Notes: a model not told the origin generated them from the letters alone. Positions 14,890 to 22,332 are shown, numbered from the stretch's first letter. The stretch: 25,858 bases of DNA from Iamia sp052038315 (GCA_052038315.1 JBQGCF010000294.1:1-25858); one strand, 5' to 3'. Translations and numbers: made by a program.

Positions 14890-15537
14890 GTGCTGATCGC
14901 CGCCGGGCTCGTCCTCGCCGTCGCCGCCTGGGCGTTCCTGTTCCGGCTCCCCCGGAAGGGCCTCTGGCCCCGCACCTGGCTGGTGGCGCCGCTCCTGATC
15001 GGGTACTCGCTCGTCGCCCTCGCCATCGACGACCGCCTGGCCTCGACGATCGAGCCGATCACACCGCTCGAGGTCGCCATCGGGCTGGCCGCCGGCGCCG
15101 CCTGGCTGGTGGCCACCCAGGTCGGGCACCGGGTCCTCGTCCACCTCTTCCCCGCCTTCCGGGAGCAGGTGAAGGACCTCTACCGCATCCGCGACGAGGA
15201 CGTCCCCCTCTGGTCGATGGCCGGCGCCGTCACCCTGATGGGCGTGGCCGAGGAGATGCTCTTCCGGGGCCTGGTCCAGGGCGGGCTCGGCCTCCTCGCT
15301 GCGGTCGCCGCCTACACGCTCGTCCAGGCCGTCGAGGGCAAGTGGGCCCTCGGCCTGGCCGCCCTGCTCGGCGGTCTGGTGTGGGGCCTGCTGTTCGCCT
15401 GGCGGGACGGCATGGTCGCCCCCGTCGTGGCCCACGTGCTGTGGACCGGCGTCCTCACCTTCCTCTGGCCGCTGCGGCCCGCCGCCCCCGTGCCCGCCGT
15501 CGCGCCCACCGTCCCGACGACCCAGGAGATCCGATGA
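14890..15537 (+). CDS. CPBP-family intramembrane metalloprotease-like protein
   Basis: CPBP (CAAX protease and bacteriocin-processing) proteins are polytopic membrane proteins of the ABI family; some cleave membrane substrates. The 215-residue product has several hydrophobic segments from residue 1 onward. It carries the first motif EEMLFR (Glu121, Glu122, Arg126) and the later APVVAHVLW with His182. In the second motif, where a His is expected, TLVQAVEG carries Gln146, so one metal ligand may be missing. The start is GTG at 14890. It overlaps the next gene by four bases (ATGA), so the pair is translationally coupled. Substrate unknown. Confidence 0.82.
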   Translation: MLIAAGLVLAVAAWAFLFRLPRKGLWPRTWLVAPLLIGYSLVALAIDDRLASTIEPITPLEVAIGLAAGAAWLVATQVGHRVLVHLFPAFREQVKDLYRIRDEDVPLWSMAGAVTLMGVAEEMLFRGLVQGGLGLLAAVAAYTLVQAVEGKWALGLAALLGGLVWGLLFAWRDGMVAPVVAHVLWTGVLTFLWPLRPAAPVPAVAPTVPTTQEIR

Positions 15538-16034
15538 CCCGGTTCCAGAACCGCAACCGCTCCGAGGCCGACCTCCCCGTCGCCCGGGAGCGCATCTGGG
15601 AGGTCCTCACCGACCCCGGCTGCCTGGCCTCCCTGACCCCGCTGATCAAGGACATCACCGCCGACGGCGACCGCTGGTGCTGGCAGCTGACCGGCATCTC
15701 GGCCCTCGGGGTGAGCGTCGCCCCGTCGTTCACCGAGCGGATGGTGTTCACGCCGCAGGAGCGCATCGAGTACCACCACCAGCCGCCCGAGGGGACGACC
15801 GAGAAGGCCGGCGCCGAGGGCCTCTACACCCTCACCGACCTGCCCGACGGCGGCACCCGGCTGTTCATCGACCTCACCATGTGGGTCGAGCTGCCGCTGC
15901 CCAAGCTGTCGAGGCGGGCGGTCGAGCGGGTGATGGCCGAGTCGATGCAGCGCGCCGGCGACCGATTCGCCGAGAACCTGTACCGCCACCTCGACATCGA
16001 CCCCGCGAAGGTCCAGATCCGCGTCCCGGCCTAG
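15534..16034 (+). CDS. SRPBCC-superfamily (START/Bet v1-like) protein
   Basis: SRPBCC proteins form a helix-grip fold with a hydrophobic cavity and bind lipids, polyketides or other small ligands. The 166-residue protein begins MTRFQNRNRSEADLPVARER, with the typical IWEVLTDPGCLASLTPLIK opening helix. Beta strands follow (ISALGVSVAPSFTERMVFT, RIEYHHQPPEG, LYTLTDLPDGGTRLFIDLTM) and a long C-terminal helix (AVERVMAESMQRAGDRFAEN). ATG at 15534 overlaps the CPBP stop as ATGA. Ligand and role are unknown; coupling with a membrane protease-like gene suggests a membrane or lipid-related task, by inference only. Confidence 0.85.
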   Translation: MTRFQNRNRSEADLPVARERIWEVLTDPGCLASLTPLIKDITADGDRWCWQLTGISALGVSVAPSFTERMVFTPQERIEYHHQPPEGTTEKAGAEGLYTLTDLPDGGTRLFIDLTMWVELPLPKLSRRAVERVMAESMQRAGDRFAENLYRHLDIDPAKVQIRVPA

Positions 16035-16101
16035 CCGAGGGACATCGGCGCCAGGGCGTGCAGGCGGTCGGCCCGAGCGCCAGCCCGAGCCGGCGAGCGC
16101 A

Positions 16102-16138
16102 GCGAGCTTCGGCGGGGATGGCCCGCCGAACGCCTCGC
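16102..16138. terminator. hairpin between convergent SRPBCC and yraN genes
   Basis: Nine-base perfect arms ttcggcggg (16108-16116) and cccgccgaa (16122-16130) enclose the loop gatgg. An outer gcgag (16102-16106) pairs with ctcgc (16134-16138) across a small internal loop. It lies in the 138-base gap between two gene ends and can fold on either strand, so it probably terminates transcription from both sides. No U-tract is present. Confidence 0.6.
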
Positions 16139-16172
16139 TCGGAGGCGATCCAGCCTGCGACCTGGCTTCGGT

Positions 16173-16517
16173 CTAGAAGGCGGCCTCGATCACCTCGAGG
16201 TCGGTGCCGAGGATGGCCACCACGTCGAAGCGGAGCTCGGTGGCCCGGACGCCGTTCTCGGCCAGCCAGGCCGCCGCCAGCCGGCGGATGCGCGCCTGCT
16301 TGGCCGGCGTCACCGCCTCGGCGGGCACGCCGAAGGCCGCGGTGCGACGGGCCTTGACCTCGACGAAGGCGACCACGTCGCCCCGTCGGACGACGAGGTC
16401 GAGCTCGCCCGTGCGCCCCGCCCGCCAGTTGCGGTCGAGGACCTCGTATCCCCTGCCCTGGTACCAGCGGGCGGCCTGCGCCTCGCCGTCGACCCCCCGG
16501 GTGCGGGGACCGTTCAG
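16173..16517 (-). CDS. yraN: YraN/UPF0102 family endonuclease-like protein with apparent CTG start
   Basis: YraN proteins have a restriction-endonuclease-like fold, with function not firmly established. The 114-residue frame shows RGVDGEAQAARWYQGRGYEV, LDRNW, TGELDLVVRRGDVVAFVEVKAR (Glu, Asp and Glu-x-Lys of the nuclease-like core) and PAEAVTPAKQARIRRLA, ending FDVVAI and VIEAAF. The conserved N-terminal third lies upstream of the only GTG (16376). Between the in-frame TGA at 16560-16562 and that GTG there is no ATG, GTG or TTG. CTG at 16517 overlaps the rplS stop as CTGA and is preceded by AAGGAG about 11 bases upstream. I take CTG as the start, which gives a full-length protein. It follows rplS directly. 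Confidence 0.85.
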   Translation of the reverse strand: MNGPRTRGVDGEAQAARWYQGRGYEVLDRNWRAGRTGELDLVVRRGDVVAFVEVKARRTAAFGVPAEAVTPAKQARIRRLAAAWLAENGVRATELRFDVVAILGTDLEVIEAAF

Positions 16518-16882
16518 CTGGTGCGCTTCTCCTTGACCTTGGCGGCCTTGCCGACCCGGTCACGGAGGTAGAAGAGCTTGGCCCGGCGGACGTCGCCCCG
16601 GGTCACCAGCTCGATCTTGCTGACGTTGGGCGTGTACAGCGGGAAGGTCCGCTCGACGCCGACGCCGTAGCTGACCTTGCGGACCGTGAAGGTCTCGCGG
16701 ACGCCCGAGCCCTGCCGGCGGATGACGACGCCCTGGAAGACCTGGACGCGCTCCTTGTTGCCCTCGATCACGCGGACGTGGACCTTGAGGGTGTCACCGG
16801 CCTGGAAGTCCGGCACGGCGTCGGTACGGGCCTCGCCACTCGTCTCGATGGTGGCGGTGTCGATCACGTCCAGGCGGTTCAC
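16514..16882 (-). CDS. rplS: 50S ribosomal protein L19
   Basis: L19 sits at the 30S-50S interface and contacts 16S rRNA. The 122-residue product has FQAGDTLKVHVRVIEGNKER, VQVFQGVVIRRQGSGV, TFTVRKVSYGVGVERTFPLY and RRAKLFYLRDRVGKAAKVKE, a complete L19. The start is GTG at 16882, following the trmD stop by 80 bases. Its final codons carry the AAGGAG and CTGA that appear to drive yraN translation. Order rpsP-KH-rimM-trmD-rplS is the standard bacterial block. Confidence 0.98.
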   Translation of the reverse strand: MNRLDVIDTATIETSGEARTDAVPDFQAGDTLKVHVRVIEGNKERVQVFQGVVIRRQGSGVRETFTVRKVSYGVGVERTFPLYTPNVSKIELVTRGDVRRAKLFYLRDRVGKAAKVKEKRTS

Positions 16883-16962
16883 GGTGCGCGTCCTTGCGTC
16901 TTGATCTCAGGCGACGGCTGTCGCAGCGGGCCGGGAAGGCGGCCCAGGGGCGACCGACAACG

Positions 16963-17724
16963 CTAGCCCGGGGTCCCTCCGGAGCGAAACTCGCCCAACC
17001 CCTCGACCGGCGGGTGGGCCGCCATCAGGGCCTCGTCCTCGGGCGTGAGCCCGCCCCGGGCGGCGATCAGGTCCGGGCGGAGGGCGACGGTGCGGTGGAG
17101 GGCCTGGGCGTGGCGCCAGGCCGCGACCTTGCCGTGGTCGCCGGAGCGCAGGACCTCGGGGACGTCGCGACCCCGCCACGACGGCGGCCGGGTCCACTGC
17201 GGGTACTCGAGCAGGCCGTCGGAGAAGGACTCCTCGTCGGCCGAGGCGGCGTTGCCCATCACGCCGGGGACGAGCCGGCCGACCGCCTCCAGCACCACCA
17301 GGGCGGCGACCTCTCCCCCGGCCAGGACGACGTCGCCGAGCGACAGCTCGCCGTCGACCACCTCGGCCCGGACCCGCTGGGCGACGTCCTCGTAGCGCCC
17401 GCAGAGCAGCGAGAAGCCGTCGCCGTCGGCCAGCTCCCGGGCCCAGGCCTGGTCGAAGCGCCGACCGCCGGGACCGGTCAGCAGCAGCGGCCGGGGCGGG
17501 TCCACCGACTCGACCGCGGCGGCCAACGGCTCGGCCATCAGGACCCTCCCGGCGCCACCGCCGTAGGGCGAGTCGTCGACCGAGCGGTGCGGGTCGGTCG
17601 TGGCCGAGCGGAGGTCGTGGACCCGGACGTCGAGCAGCCCCCGCTCCCGCGCCTTGCCCAGGAGGGAGCGCCCCGTGAAGTCCCCGACCATGTCGGGGAA
17701 GATCGTGAAGACGTCGATCCGCAC
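16963..17724 (-). CDS. trmD: tRNA (guanine-N1-)-methyltransferase
   Basis: TrmD methylates G37 of tRNAs that read CNN and CGG-type codons, using S-adenosylmethionine and a deep trefoil knot; this prevents +1 frameshifting. The 253-residue product opens MRIDVFTIFPDMV. It has DDSPYGGGAGRVLMAEP, LLCGRYEDVAQRV, the knot region GDVVLAGGEVAALVVLEAVGR, and ASADEESFSDGLLEYPQWTRP. GTG at 17724 follows the rimM TAG by three bases. Length and motifs are typical, with no oddities. Confidence 0.98.
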   Translation of the reverse strand: MRIDVFTIFPDMVGDFTGRSLLGKARERGLLDVRVHDLRSATTDPHRSVDDSPYGGGAGRVLMAEPLAAAVESVDPPRPLLLTGPGGRRFDQAWARELADGDGFSLLCGRYEDVAQRVRAEVVDGELSLGDVVLAGGEVAALVVLEAVGRLVPGVMGNAASADEESFSDGLLEYPQWTRPPSWRGRDVPEVLRSGDHGKVAAWRHAQALHRTVALRPDLIAARGGLTPEDEALMAAHPPVEGLGEFRSGGTPG

Positions 17725-17727
17725 GGG

Positions 17728-18213
17728 CTACTCCTGGCCCAGGAGGCCCTCGGGGGGATCGATCACGACCCGCTCGGGCAGGTCGGAGCCGTCGACGACG
17801 AAGACGACCGGGACGAGGTCGCCGGTGTCGAGGACCAGCAGGTCGTGGGCCGGGTTGTCCTGGACCGCCTCGACCACCCCCACGGGGGTGCCGTCGACCA
17901 GCACGACGGCCGCGCCGACCAGGTCGTGGACCCAGAGCTCGTCCTCGTCGTCGAGGGGCTCGGCGGTGAGCAGGGCGCCGCGCAGGGCCTCGGCGCCGGT
18001 GCGATCGGTGACGCCGGCGAAGCCGACGATCCAGCGGTCGGGCGGCTGGTGGGTCGAGCGGGCGACGGTGTGCTCGACGTCGTCGGCGAAGAGGCGCGAG
18101 CCGGGCTCGACCCGCTCGAGCCGATCGGTGGTGAGGCTGACGCTGACGTCGCCCTTCAGCCCGTGGGCCTTGTGGACCCGCCCGACCTCGAGCCGGCCGG
18201 CGGAGTCGATCAC
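17728..18213 (-). CDS. rimM: 16S rRNA processing protein RimM
   Basis: RimM binds S19 and assists maturation of the 30S head. The 161-residue protein has the N-terminal barrel (LEVGRVHKAHGLKGDVSVSL, then VGFAGVTDRTGAEALRGALL) and a PRC-type C-terminal barrel (DLVGAAVVLVDGTPVGVVEAV, then VPVVFVVDGSDLPERVVIDPPEGLL). The start is GTG at 18213, 11 bases after the KH-gene stop, and trmD follows after three bases. A normal member of the rpsP-KH-rimM-trmD-rplS operon. Confidence 0.97.
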   Translation of the reverse strand: MIDSAGRLEVGRVHKAHGLKGDVSVSLTTDRLERVEPGSRLFADDVEHTVARSTHQPPDRWIVGFAGVTDRTGAEALRGALLTAEPLDDEDELWVHDLVGAAVVLVDGTPVGVVEAVQDNPAHDLLVLDTGDLVPVVFVVDGSDLPERVVIDPPEGLLGQE

Positions 18214-18224
18214 GGGGACGTCGC

Positions 18225-18575
18225 TCAGTCGACGAACTCGATGGCGACGCCGGTCTCGCCGTCCTTGGCGGCGGCGGCCCGGCCGATCGAGCGGATGGCG
18301 TTGGCCACCCGGCCCCGCTTGCCGATGACCCGGCCCATGTCGCCGTCGGAGACGTAGACGTTGAGGGTCAGGGTGCCGTCGGCGTCGTCGGCCTCGACCC
18401 GGACGCCGTCGGGGTCGGCGACGAGCGCCTTGGCGAGGTACTCGAGCACGGCGACGGCCGTCTCGGGAGCCTCGCCACCGGCCTCGTCGACCTCGGGCTC
18501 GTCGGCGGCGGCGTCGCCGGTGTCGACGACCTCGTCGGTGTCGACGACCTCGTCCTCGGGCGAGACGTCGCTCAC
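18225..18575 (-). CDS. khpA: KH-domain RNA-binding protein with acidic N-terminal extension
   Basis: KhpA-type proteins are small single-KH RNA chaperones found between rpsP and rimM in Gram-positive bacteria. The KH domain covers about residues 39-116 (TAVAVLEYLAKALV, then VYVSDGDMGRVIGKRGRVANAIRSI) with the GxxG loop GKRG at 85-88. The usual length is near 75-80 residues. Here a 38-residue acidic N-terminus with two copies of DEVVDT-like sequence precedes the domain. GTG at 18575 overlaps the rpsP stop as GTGA, which supports this start; a later start inside the acidic stretch cannot be excluded. Confidence 0.93.
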   Translation of the reverse strand: MSDVSPEDEVVDTDEVVDTGDAAADEPEVDEAGGEAPETAVAVLEYLAKALVADPDGVRVEADDADGTLTLNVYVSDGDMGRVIGKRGRVANAIRSIGRAAAAKDGETGVAIEFVD

Positions 18576-18910
18576 GAGGCGGTGGCCTCGGCCGGAGCAG
18601 CCTCGACCGGGCGATCGTCGGGACCGGGGGCCGGCAGCGGCTCGGGCTCGGTGCCGTCCTTGAAGTGCTTCCAGGCGCCCGAGATCTCGAGCAGCTTCTG
18701 GGCCCGCTCGGTGGGCTGGGCGCCGTTGCGCAGCCACTTGACGGCCTTCTGGTTGTCGATCCGGACCGTCGACGGCTCGCGCCGCGGCTGGTAGGTGCCG
18801 ATGATCTCGATGAACCGACCGTTGCGGGGCGAGCGCGCGTCGGCCGCCACGAGGCGGTAGGTCGGCTGCTTCTTCTTGCCCATCCGCATGAGGCGGAGCT
18901 TCACGGCCAC
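18572..18910 (-). CDS. rpsP: 30S ribosomal protein S16
   Basis: S16 helps 30S assembly at the lower body. The 112-residue protein begins MAVKLRLMRMGKKKQPTYRL and contains VAADARSPRNGRFIEIIGTYQP, followed by AVKWLRNGAQPTERAQKLLE. After about residue 85 it carries a Pro/Glu/Ala tail. GTG GCC GTG at 18910 is preceded by AGAGGA at good spacing. It overlaps the KH gene by four bases. The leader contains a small hairpin. It heads the KH-rimM-trmD-rplS-yraN run. Confidence 0.98.
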   Translation of the reverse strand: MAVKLRLMRMGKKKQPTYRLVAADARSPRNGRFIEIIGTYQPRREPSTVRIDNQKAVKWLRNGAQPTERAQKLLEISGAWKHFKDGTEPEPLPAPGPDDRPVEAAPAEATAS

Positions 18911-18940
18911 GATTCGGTCCTCTGTCTGTTTCGAACGTCT

Positions 18941-18955
18941 CGGCCCCGAGGGCCG
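18941..18955 (-). other. short hairpin in the ffh-rpsP gap
   Basis: Arms cggccc and gggccg enclose cga, 30 bases upstream of rpsP. A second small stem, gccgc/gcggc around ctc, lies nearer ffh in the same 91-base gap. They could be a weak ffh terminator or leader structure for rpsP. No U-tract is seen, and the loop of three is tight. Confidence 0.35.
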
Positions 18956-19001
18956 ACTGGCAATCCTGCCGGGTGGAGCCGCCTCGCGGCAACTCCGTGG
19001 G

Positions 19002-20450
19002 TCAGAGCCCGGGGAGCTTGAACCCGCCGCCGTCGGGCGCCGGGAGGCCCGGCACCTGGGGCACCTGGGCCCGGGTGCGGGGGTTGCCGCCCTTCGGCGT
19101 GGTGCGGCCGCCCTTCTTCCCCTTCTTGCCCTTCTTGGGCTTCTTGGGGCCGAGCCCGAAGCTCTTCATCATCTTCTGCATCTGCCGGAACTGCTCCAGC
19201 AGGGCGTTGACCTCGGCCACGTTGTGCCCGCTGCCGTTGGCGATGCGCTGGCGCCGCGACCCGTCGATGATGTCGGGGCGCTGGCGCTCCTCGATCGTCA
19301 TCGAGGTGATCATGGCCTCGACCCGAGCCAGCTCCCGGTCGTCGATCTCCTGGTTGCGGAGCTCCTTGGGCACGCCGGGGAGCATCCCGATCAGCCCGGA
19401 GATCGGGCCCATCTTCTTCACCTGCTGCATCTGCTCGAGGAAGTCCTCGAAGGTGAACTGGCCCTCCATCAGCCGGGCCGCAGCGGCCTCGGCCTGCTCC
19501 TCGTCGAAGGCCTCCTTGGCCTTGTCGATCAGGGTCAGGACGTCGCCCATGCCCAGGATCCGGCCGGCCAGGCGGTCCGGGTGGAACAGGTCGAAGTCGG
19601 CGATCTTCTCGCCGTTGGAGGCGAAGGCGATGGGCTTGCCCACCACCTCCTTCACCGAGAGGGCGGCACCGCCGCGGGCGTCGCCGTCGAGCTTCGTGAG
19701 GATCACGCCGTCGAGCTCGAGGGCCTGGTGGAAGTTCTCGGCCGTGGTGACGGCGTCCTGGCCCGTCATGGCATCGACGACCAGGAACGTGTAGTGGGGC
19801 TGGGTGACGGCGGAGATCTGCCGCACCTGCTCCATCAGCTCGCTGTCGATCGACAGGCGGCCGGCGGTGTCGACGATGACGACGTCCTTGCCGAGCCGCG
19901 TGGCCTCGCTGATCGCCCGCTCGCTGACCTCGACCGGGTCGCCGCCCTCGCCGCCGATGGCGTCGTCCCGGCTGACGACCGGCACGTCGACCTGGCGGCC
20001 GAGGGTCCGCAGCTGCTCGATGGCGGCCGGGCGCTGGAGGTCGGCACCGACGAGCAGCGGGTTGCGACCCTGGGCCTTGAACCAGCGGGCCAGCTTGGCG
20101 CTGGTGGTCGTCTTGCCCGAGCCCTGGAGGCCGGCCATCAGGATGACCGTCGGGGGCTTGGGGGCGTAGGTGATCCGGAGGGTCTCGCCGCCGAGGGTGG
20201 CGATCAGCTCCTGGTGGACGATGTCGATGACCTGCTGGGCCGGGTTCAGGGCCTTGGACAGCTCCAGACCCAGGCAGGCCTCGCGGACCCGGGACACGAA
20301 GCCCCGGACCACGGTGAAGCTGACATCGGCCTCCAGCAGGGCGAGACGGATCTCGCGGAGGACCTCGTCGACCTCCTCCTCGCCCAGGCGGCCCTTGCCA
20401 CGCAGGCGGGTGAAGATCCCCTCGAAACGGTCGGTCAGTGCGTCGAACAT
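19002..20450 (-). CDS. ffh: signal recognition particle protein Ffh
   Basis: Ffh is the SRP54 GTPase that binds 4.5S RNA and signal sequences and delivers ribosomes to FtsY. The 482-residue product has an N domain (MFDALTDRFEGIFTRLRG). The G domain shows GLQGSGKTTT at 107-116, DTAGR at 194-198 and TKLDGDARGGAALS from 252. The M domain has MQQVKKMGPISGLIGMLPG and ERQRPDIIDGSRRQRIANGSG, then a Lys/Gly-rich stretch and a Pro/Gly tail. ATG at 20450 gives the standard N-terminus; the frame is open further upstream without family sequence. A TAGAGT box 11 bases before the ATG may be a -10 element. Its partner ftsY lies 2 kb away on the same strand. Confidence 0.98.
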   Translation of the reverse strand: MFDALTDRFEGIFTRLRGKGRLGEEEVDEVLREIRLALLEADVSFTVVRGFVSRVREACLGLELSKALNPAQQVIDIVHQELIATLGGETLRITYAPKPPTVILMAGLQGSGKTTTSAKLARWFKAQGRNPLLVGADLQRPAAIEQLRTLGRQVDVPVVSRDDAIGGEGGDPVEVSERAISEATRLGKDVVIVDTAGRLSIDSELMEQVRQISAVTQPHYTFLVVDAMTGQDAVTTAENFHQALELDGVILTKLDGDARGGAALSVKEVVGKPIAFASNGEKIADFDLFHPDRLAGRILGMGDVLTLIDKAKEAFDEEQAEAAAARLMEGQFTFEDFLEQMQQVKKMGPISGLIGMLPGVPKELRNQEIDDRELARVEAMITSMTIEERQRPDIIDGSRRQRIANGSGHNVAEVNALLEQFRQMQKMMKSFGLGPKKPKKGKKGKKGGRTTPKGGNPRTRAQVPQVPGLPAPDGGGFKLPGL

Positions 20451-20496
20451 GCGGCTGGCGACTCTATCGGCCGCCGCGTGACGGTCGGCTCTCGGG

Positions 20497-20724
20497 TCAG
20501 ACCTCGGGGGTGATGGGGCCGACGGGCGCCCCGGCACCGCCGCCCTGGGTGCGGGCCTCGATCTCGGCCTTGAGCCGGGCCCGCAGCTCGGCGCCGGTGG
20601 TCGGGGCGATCAAGAGCCCCACGAACACCCCGATCAGGAAGACGATGAAGCGGTTGTAGCCCATCACCCGGGCGAGGAGCAGGACGATCTTCACGGGCGA
20701 GAAGAGCAACCGCAGGAGGAACAT
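20497..20724 (-). CDS. small YtxH-like membrane protein
   Basis: The 75-residue product (ATG at 20724; an in-frame TTG nine bases earlier is possible) has a hydrophobic segment from MFLLRLLFSPVKIVLLLAR and another, FIVFLIGVFVGLLIAPTTG. The sequence VGLLIAPTTGAELRARLKAE resembles the YtxH family signature, where a membrane span is followed by a charged helix. A Gly/Pro tail ends the protein. YtxH proteins are linked to general stress in Bacillus, but their function is unclear. It is upstream of ffh on the same strand with a 46-base gap and is divergent from the coiled-coil gene. Confidence 0.7.
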   Translation of the reverse strand: MFLLRLLFSPVKIVLLLARVMGYNRFIVFLIGVFVGLLIAPTTGAELRARLKAEIEARTQGGGAGAPVGPITPEV

Positions 20725-20864
20725 GGACGTCAACCGTACCGACCGGGACCCCCCGGGGCCCGCACGGCCCCGACGCCCTCACGTGTCACAGACTGCTGAT
20801 AGGGTGCGGCTCGCACTTCCCCCAAGCCCCAGACCGCTCTCGACCCCCCGAGAGGAAGTGCCCC
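20725..20864. promoter_or_regulatory. divergent promoter region
   Basis: This 140-base region separates divergent genes, so it must carry promoters for both. On the plus strand TGATAGGGT (TAGGGT at 20800-20805) is a plausible extended -10 box about 60 bases before the GTG at 20865. No good -35 at 16-18 bases is visible. A GAGGAAG ribosome-binding site precedes the GTG. No small gene is apparent inside. Confidence 0.4.
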
Positions 20865-21221
20865 GTGGCGCTCACGACCCGTGACCGCACCCAGATCCAC
20901 ACCAAGCTCGCCCCCGTCATCGGCGAGAAGGAGGCCGAGACCTTGCTCGACCAGTTCCCCTCCTCCACCGACACCGAGCTCGCCACCCTCGCCGACCTGA
21001 AGGCCGTCGAGGCCCGGCTCGACCACCGCATCGACCTGGTCGAGGCCCGGCTCGACGCCAAGATCGACCGCGTCGAGGAACGGCTGACGGCCCGGATCGA
21101 CCTCGGGCTCGAACGGCTCGAGAAGGCGATGCACAAGGCCCTGCGCCAGCAGACGATGTGGATGATCGCCACCATCGTCACCGTGCTCGCGCTGGCGGCC
21201 CGGACGAACCTGTTCGGCTGA
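20865..21221 (+). CDS. coiled-coil protein with C-terminal membrane anchor
   Basis: The 118-residue protein begins MALTTRDRTQIHTKLAPVIG. A long heptad-patterned coiled coil follows at about residues 44-95 (VEARLDHRIDLVEARLDAKI, then VEERLTARIDLGLERLEKAM), and one hydrophobic span at about 98-113 precedes a short polar tail. The layout resembles DUF1640/CCDC90-like proteins, which are tail-anchored coiled coils. The three repeats of V-E-A/E-R-L at 11-residue spacing suggest internal duplication. GTG at 20865 has a clear GAGGAAG ribosome-binding site. Function unknown. The lipoprotein gene follows 49 bases later on the same strand. Confidence 0.8.
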   Translation: MALTTRDRTQIHTKLAPVIGEKEAETLLDQFPSSTDTELATLADLKAVEARLDHRIDLVEARLDAKIDRVEERLTARIDLGLERLEKAMHKALRQQTMWMIATIVTVLALAARTNLFG

Positions 21222-21270
21222 GTGGGCCCACCCCGGTCGGCGGGGGGTGCGGCGGGGTAGGGAGCGGGCC

Positions 21271-22332
21271 GTGCGCCGCTCCCCTGCCCTCGTCATCGCC
21301 GCCCTCCTGCTGCCCGCCGGGCTCGTCGCCTGCAGCGACGACGGGGGCGGCGACCGGCTGGCGTCGGGTGACGGGTTCTCGGTCGAGGGTGGCCTGGCCG
21401 AGCTGGCGGCGCCACGCGACATCGACGAGGGCCAGCTGGTCACCCTCACCGTCGTCGACCTCGAGGCCGCCGCGGCGGCCAACGGCGACGCCGCCCCGGA
21501 GGACGAGGAGGCGCTGGTGTTCGTCCCGCCGATCGAGGTCCTGGGCGGGAGCCGGGGGGCCCGGGCCGAGGAGGTCGAGGACGAGCTGGGCTGGTCGCTG
21601 GACGACGTCGACGCCCTGGCCGAGGTCGTCGCCCCGCCCTTCCGCTTCGCGGTGGTGACCGGCGACGTCGACGAGGACACCCTCGCCGACGCCGACCTGG
21701 CCCACGACGGCGATGTCTACAGCGCCGGCGAGGGCGAGGACCTCGAGGCGAACCCGGACGACGTCACCGCCGCCCGGCCGATCGGCACCCCGCTGCGGAT
21801 GGTGGTGGACGACGGCCGGCTGGCGGCCTCGTCGTCGACCGCCGCCGTCGAGGGCTGGCTGGGCGACGACGCCGGGACGCTGGCCGACGACGAGGACCTG
21901 GCCGGCGTGGCCGCCGCCCTCGACGAGGCCGGGGTCGCCTCGGCCTTCCTCGCCCGGGGCGACCTCACCTCACGGGCCGCCGCCGTCCCCGACGAGGAGC
22001 TGGCCGAGCGGCTGGCCGACGAGCTGCCCATCGCCGAGCCGTTCTCGGCGGTCGGGATCGGCTGGGCCGCCGAGGACGGCGAAGCGGTGATGACCGTCGC
22101 CTACGCCTTCGCCGACGAGGACACCGCCACCGCAGCGGTGACCCAGGTCGAGGCGGCCTTCACCGGGGACAGCCTGCAGACCCGCCGACCGCTGACCGAC
22201 CTGGTCACGGTGGAGGAGGTGGAGTCCGATGGCGCCGTGGTCGTGGCCCACCTGACGCTGGGCGAGGACGGGCGGCCCCAGGTCCTGGCCGACATGCTGA
22301 TCAACCGGGACCTGCCCTTCGTGCACACATGA
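21271..22332 (+). CDS. predicted lipoprotein, acidic, function unknown
   Basis: GTG at 21271, with GGGAG just upstream, starts a signal peptide MRRSPALVIAALLLPAGLVAC whose lipobox LVAC gives lipidation at Cys21. The mature part (about 333 residues) is very rich in Asp, Ala and Glu and is likely secreted and anchored on the outer face of the membrane. I see repeated patterns such as PPFRFAVVTGDVDEDTL and AVEGWLGDDAGTLADDEDLA that resemble the solvent-exposed DUF3352-type fold loosely. This is not a firm match. It ends at the stop that is part of the large palindrome before ftsY. Substrate and partners are unknown. Confidence 0.82.
   Translation: MRRSPALVIAALLLPAGLVACSDDGGGDRLASGDGFSVEGGLAELAAPRDIDEGQLVTLTVVDLEAAAAANGDAAPEDEEALVFVPPIEVLGGSRGARAEEVEDELGWSLDDVDALAEVVAPPFRFAVVTGDVDEDTLADADLAHDGDVYSAGEGEDLEANPDDVTAARPIGTPLRMVVDDGRLAASSSTAAVEGWLGDDAGTLADDEDLAGVAAALDEAGVASAFLARGDLTSRAAAVPDEELAERLADELPIAEPFSAVGIGWAAEDGEAVMTVAYAFADEDTATAAVTQVEAAFTGDSLQTRRPLTDLVTVEEVESDGAVVVAHLTLGEDGRPQVLADMLINRDLPFVHT

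Noticed and set aside
16376..16517. YraN starting at the GTG at 16376
   Set aside because: That start would remove the conserved N-terminal third, including the conserved Glu-Leu-Asp, which is present upstream in the same frame.
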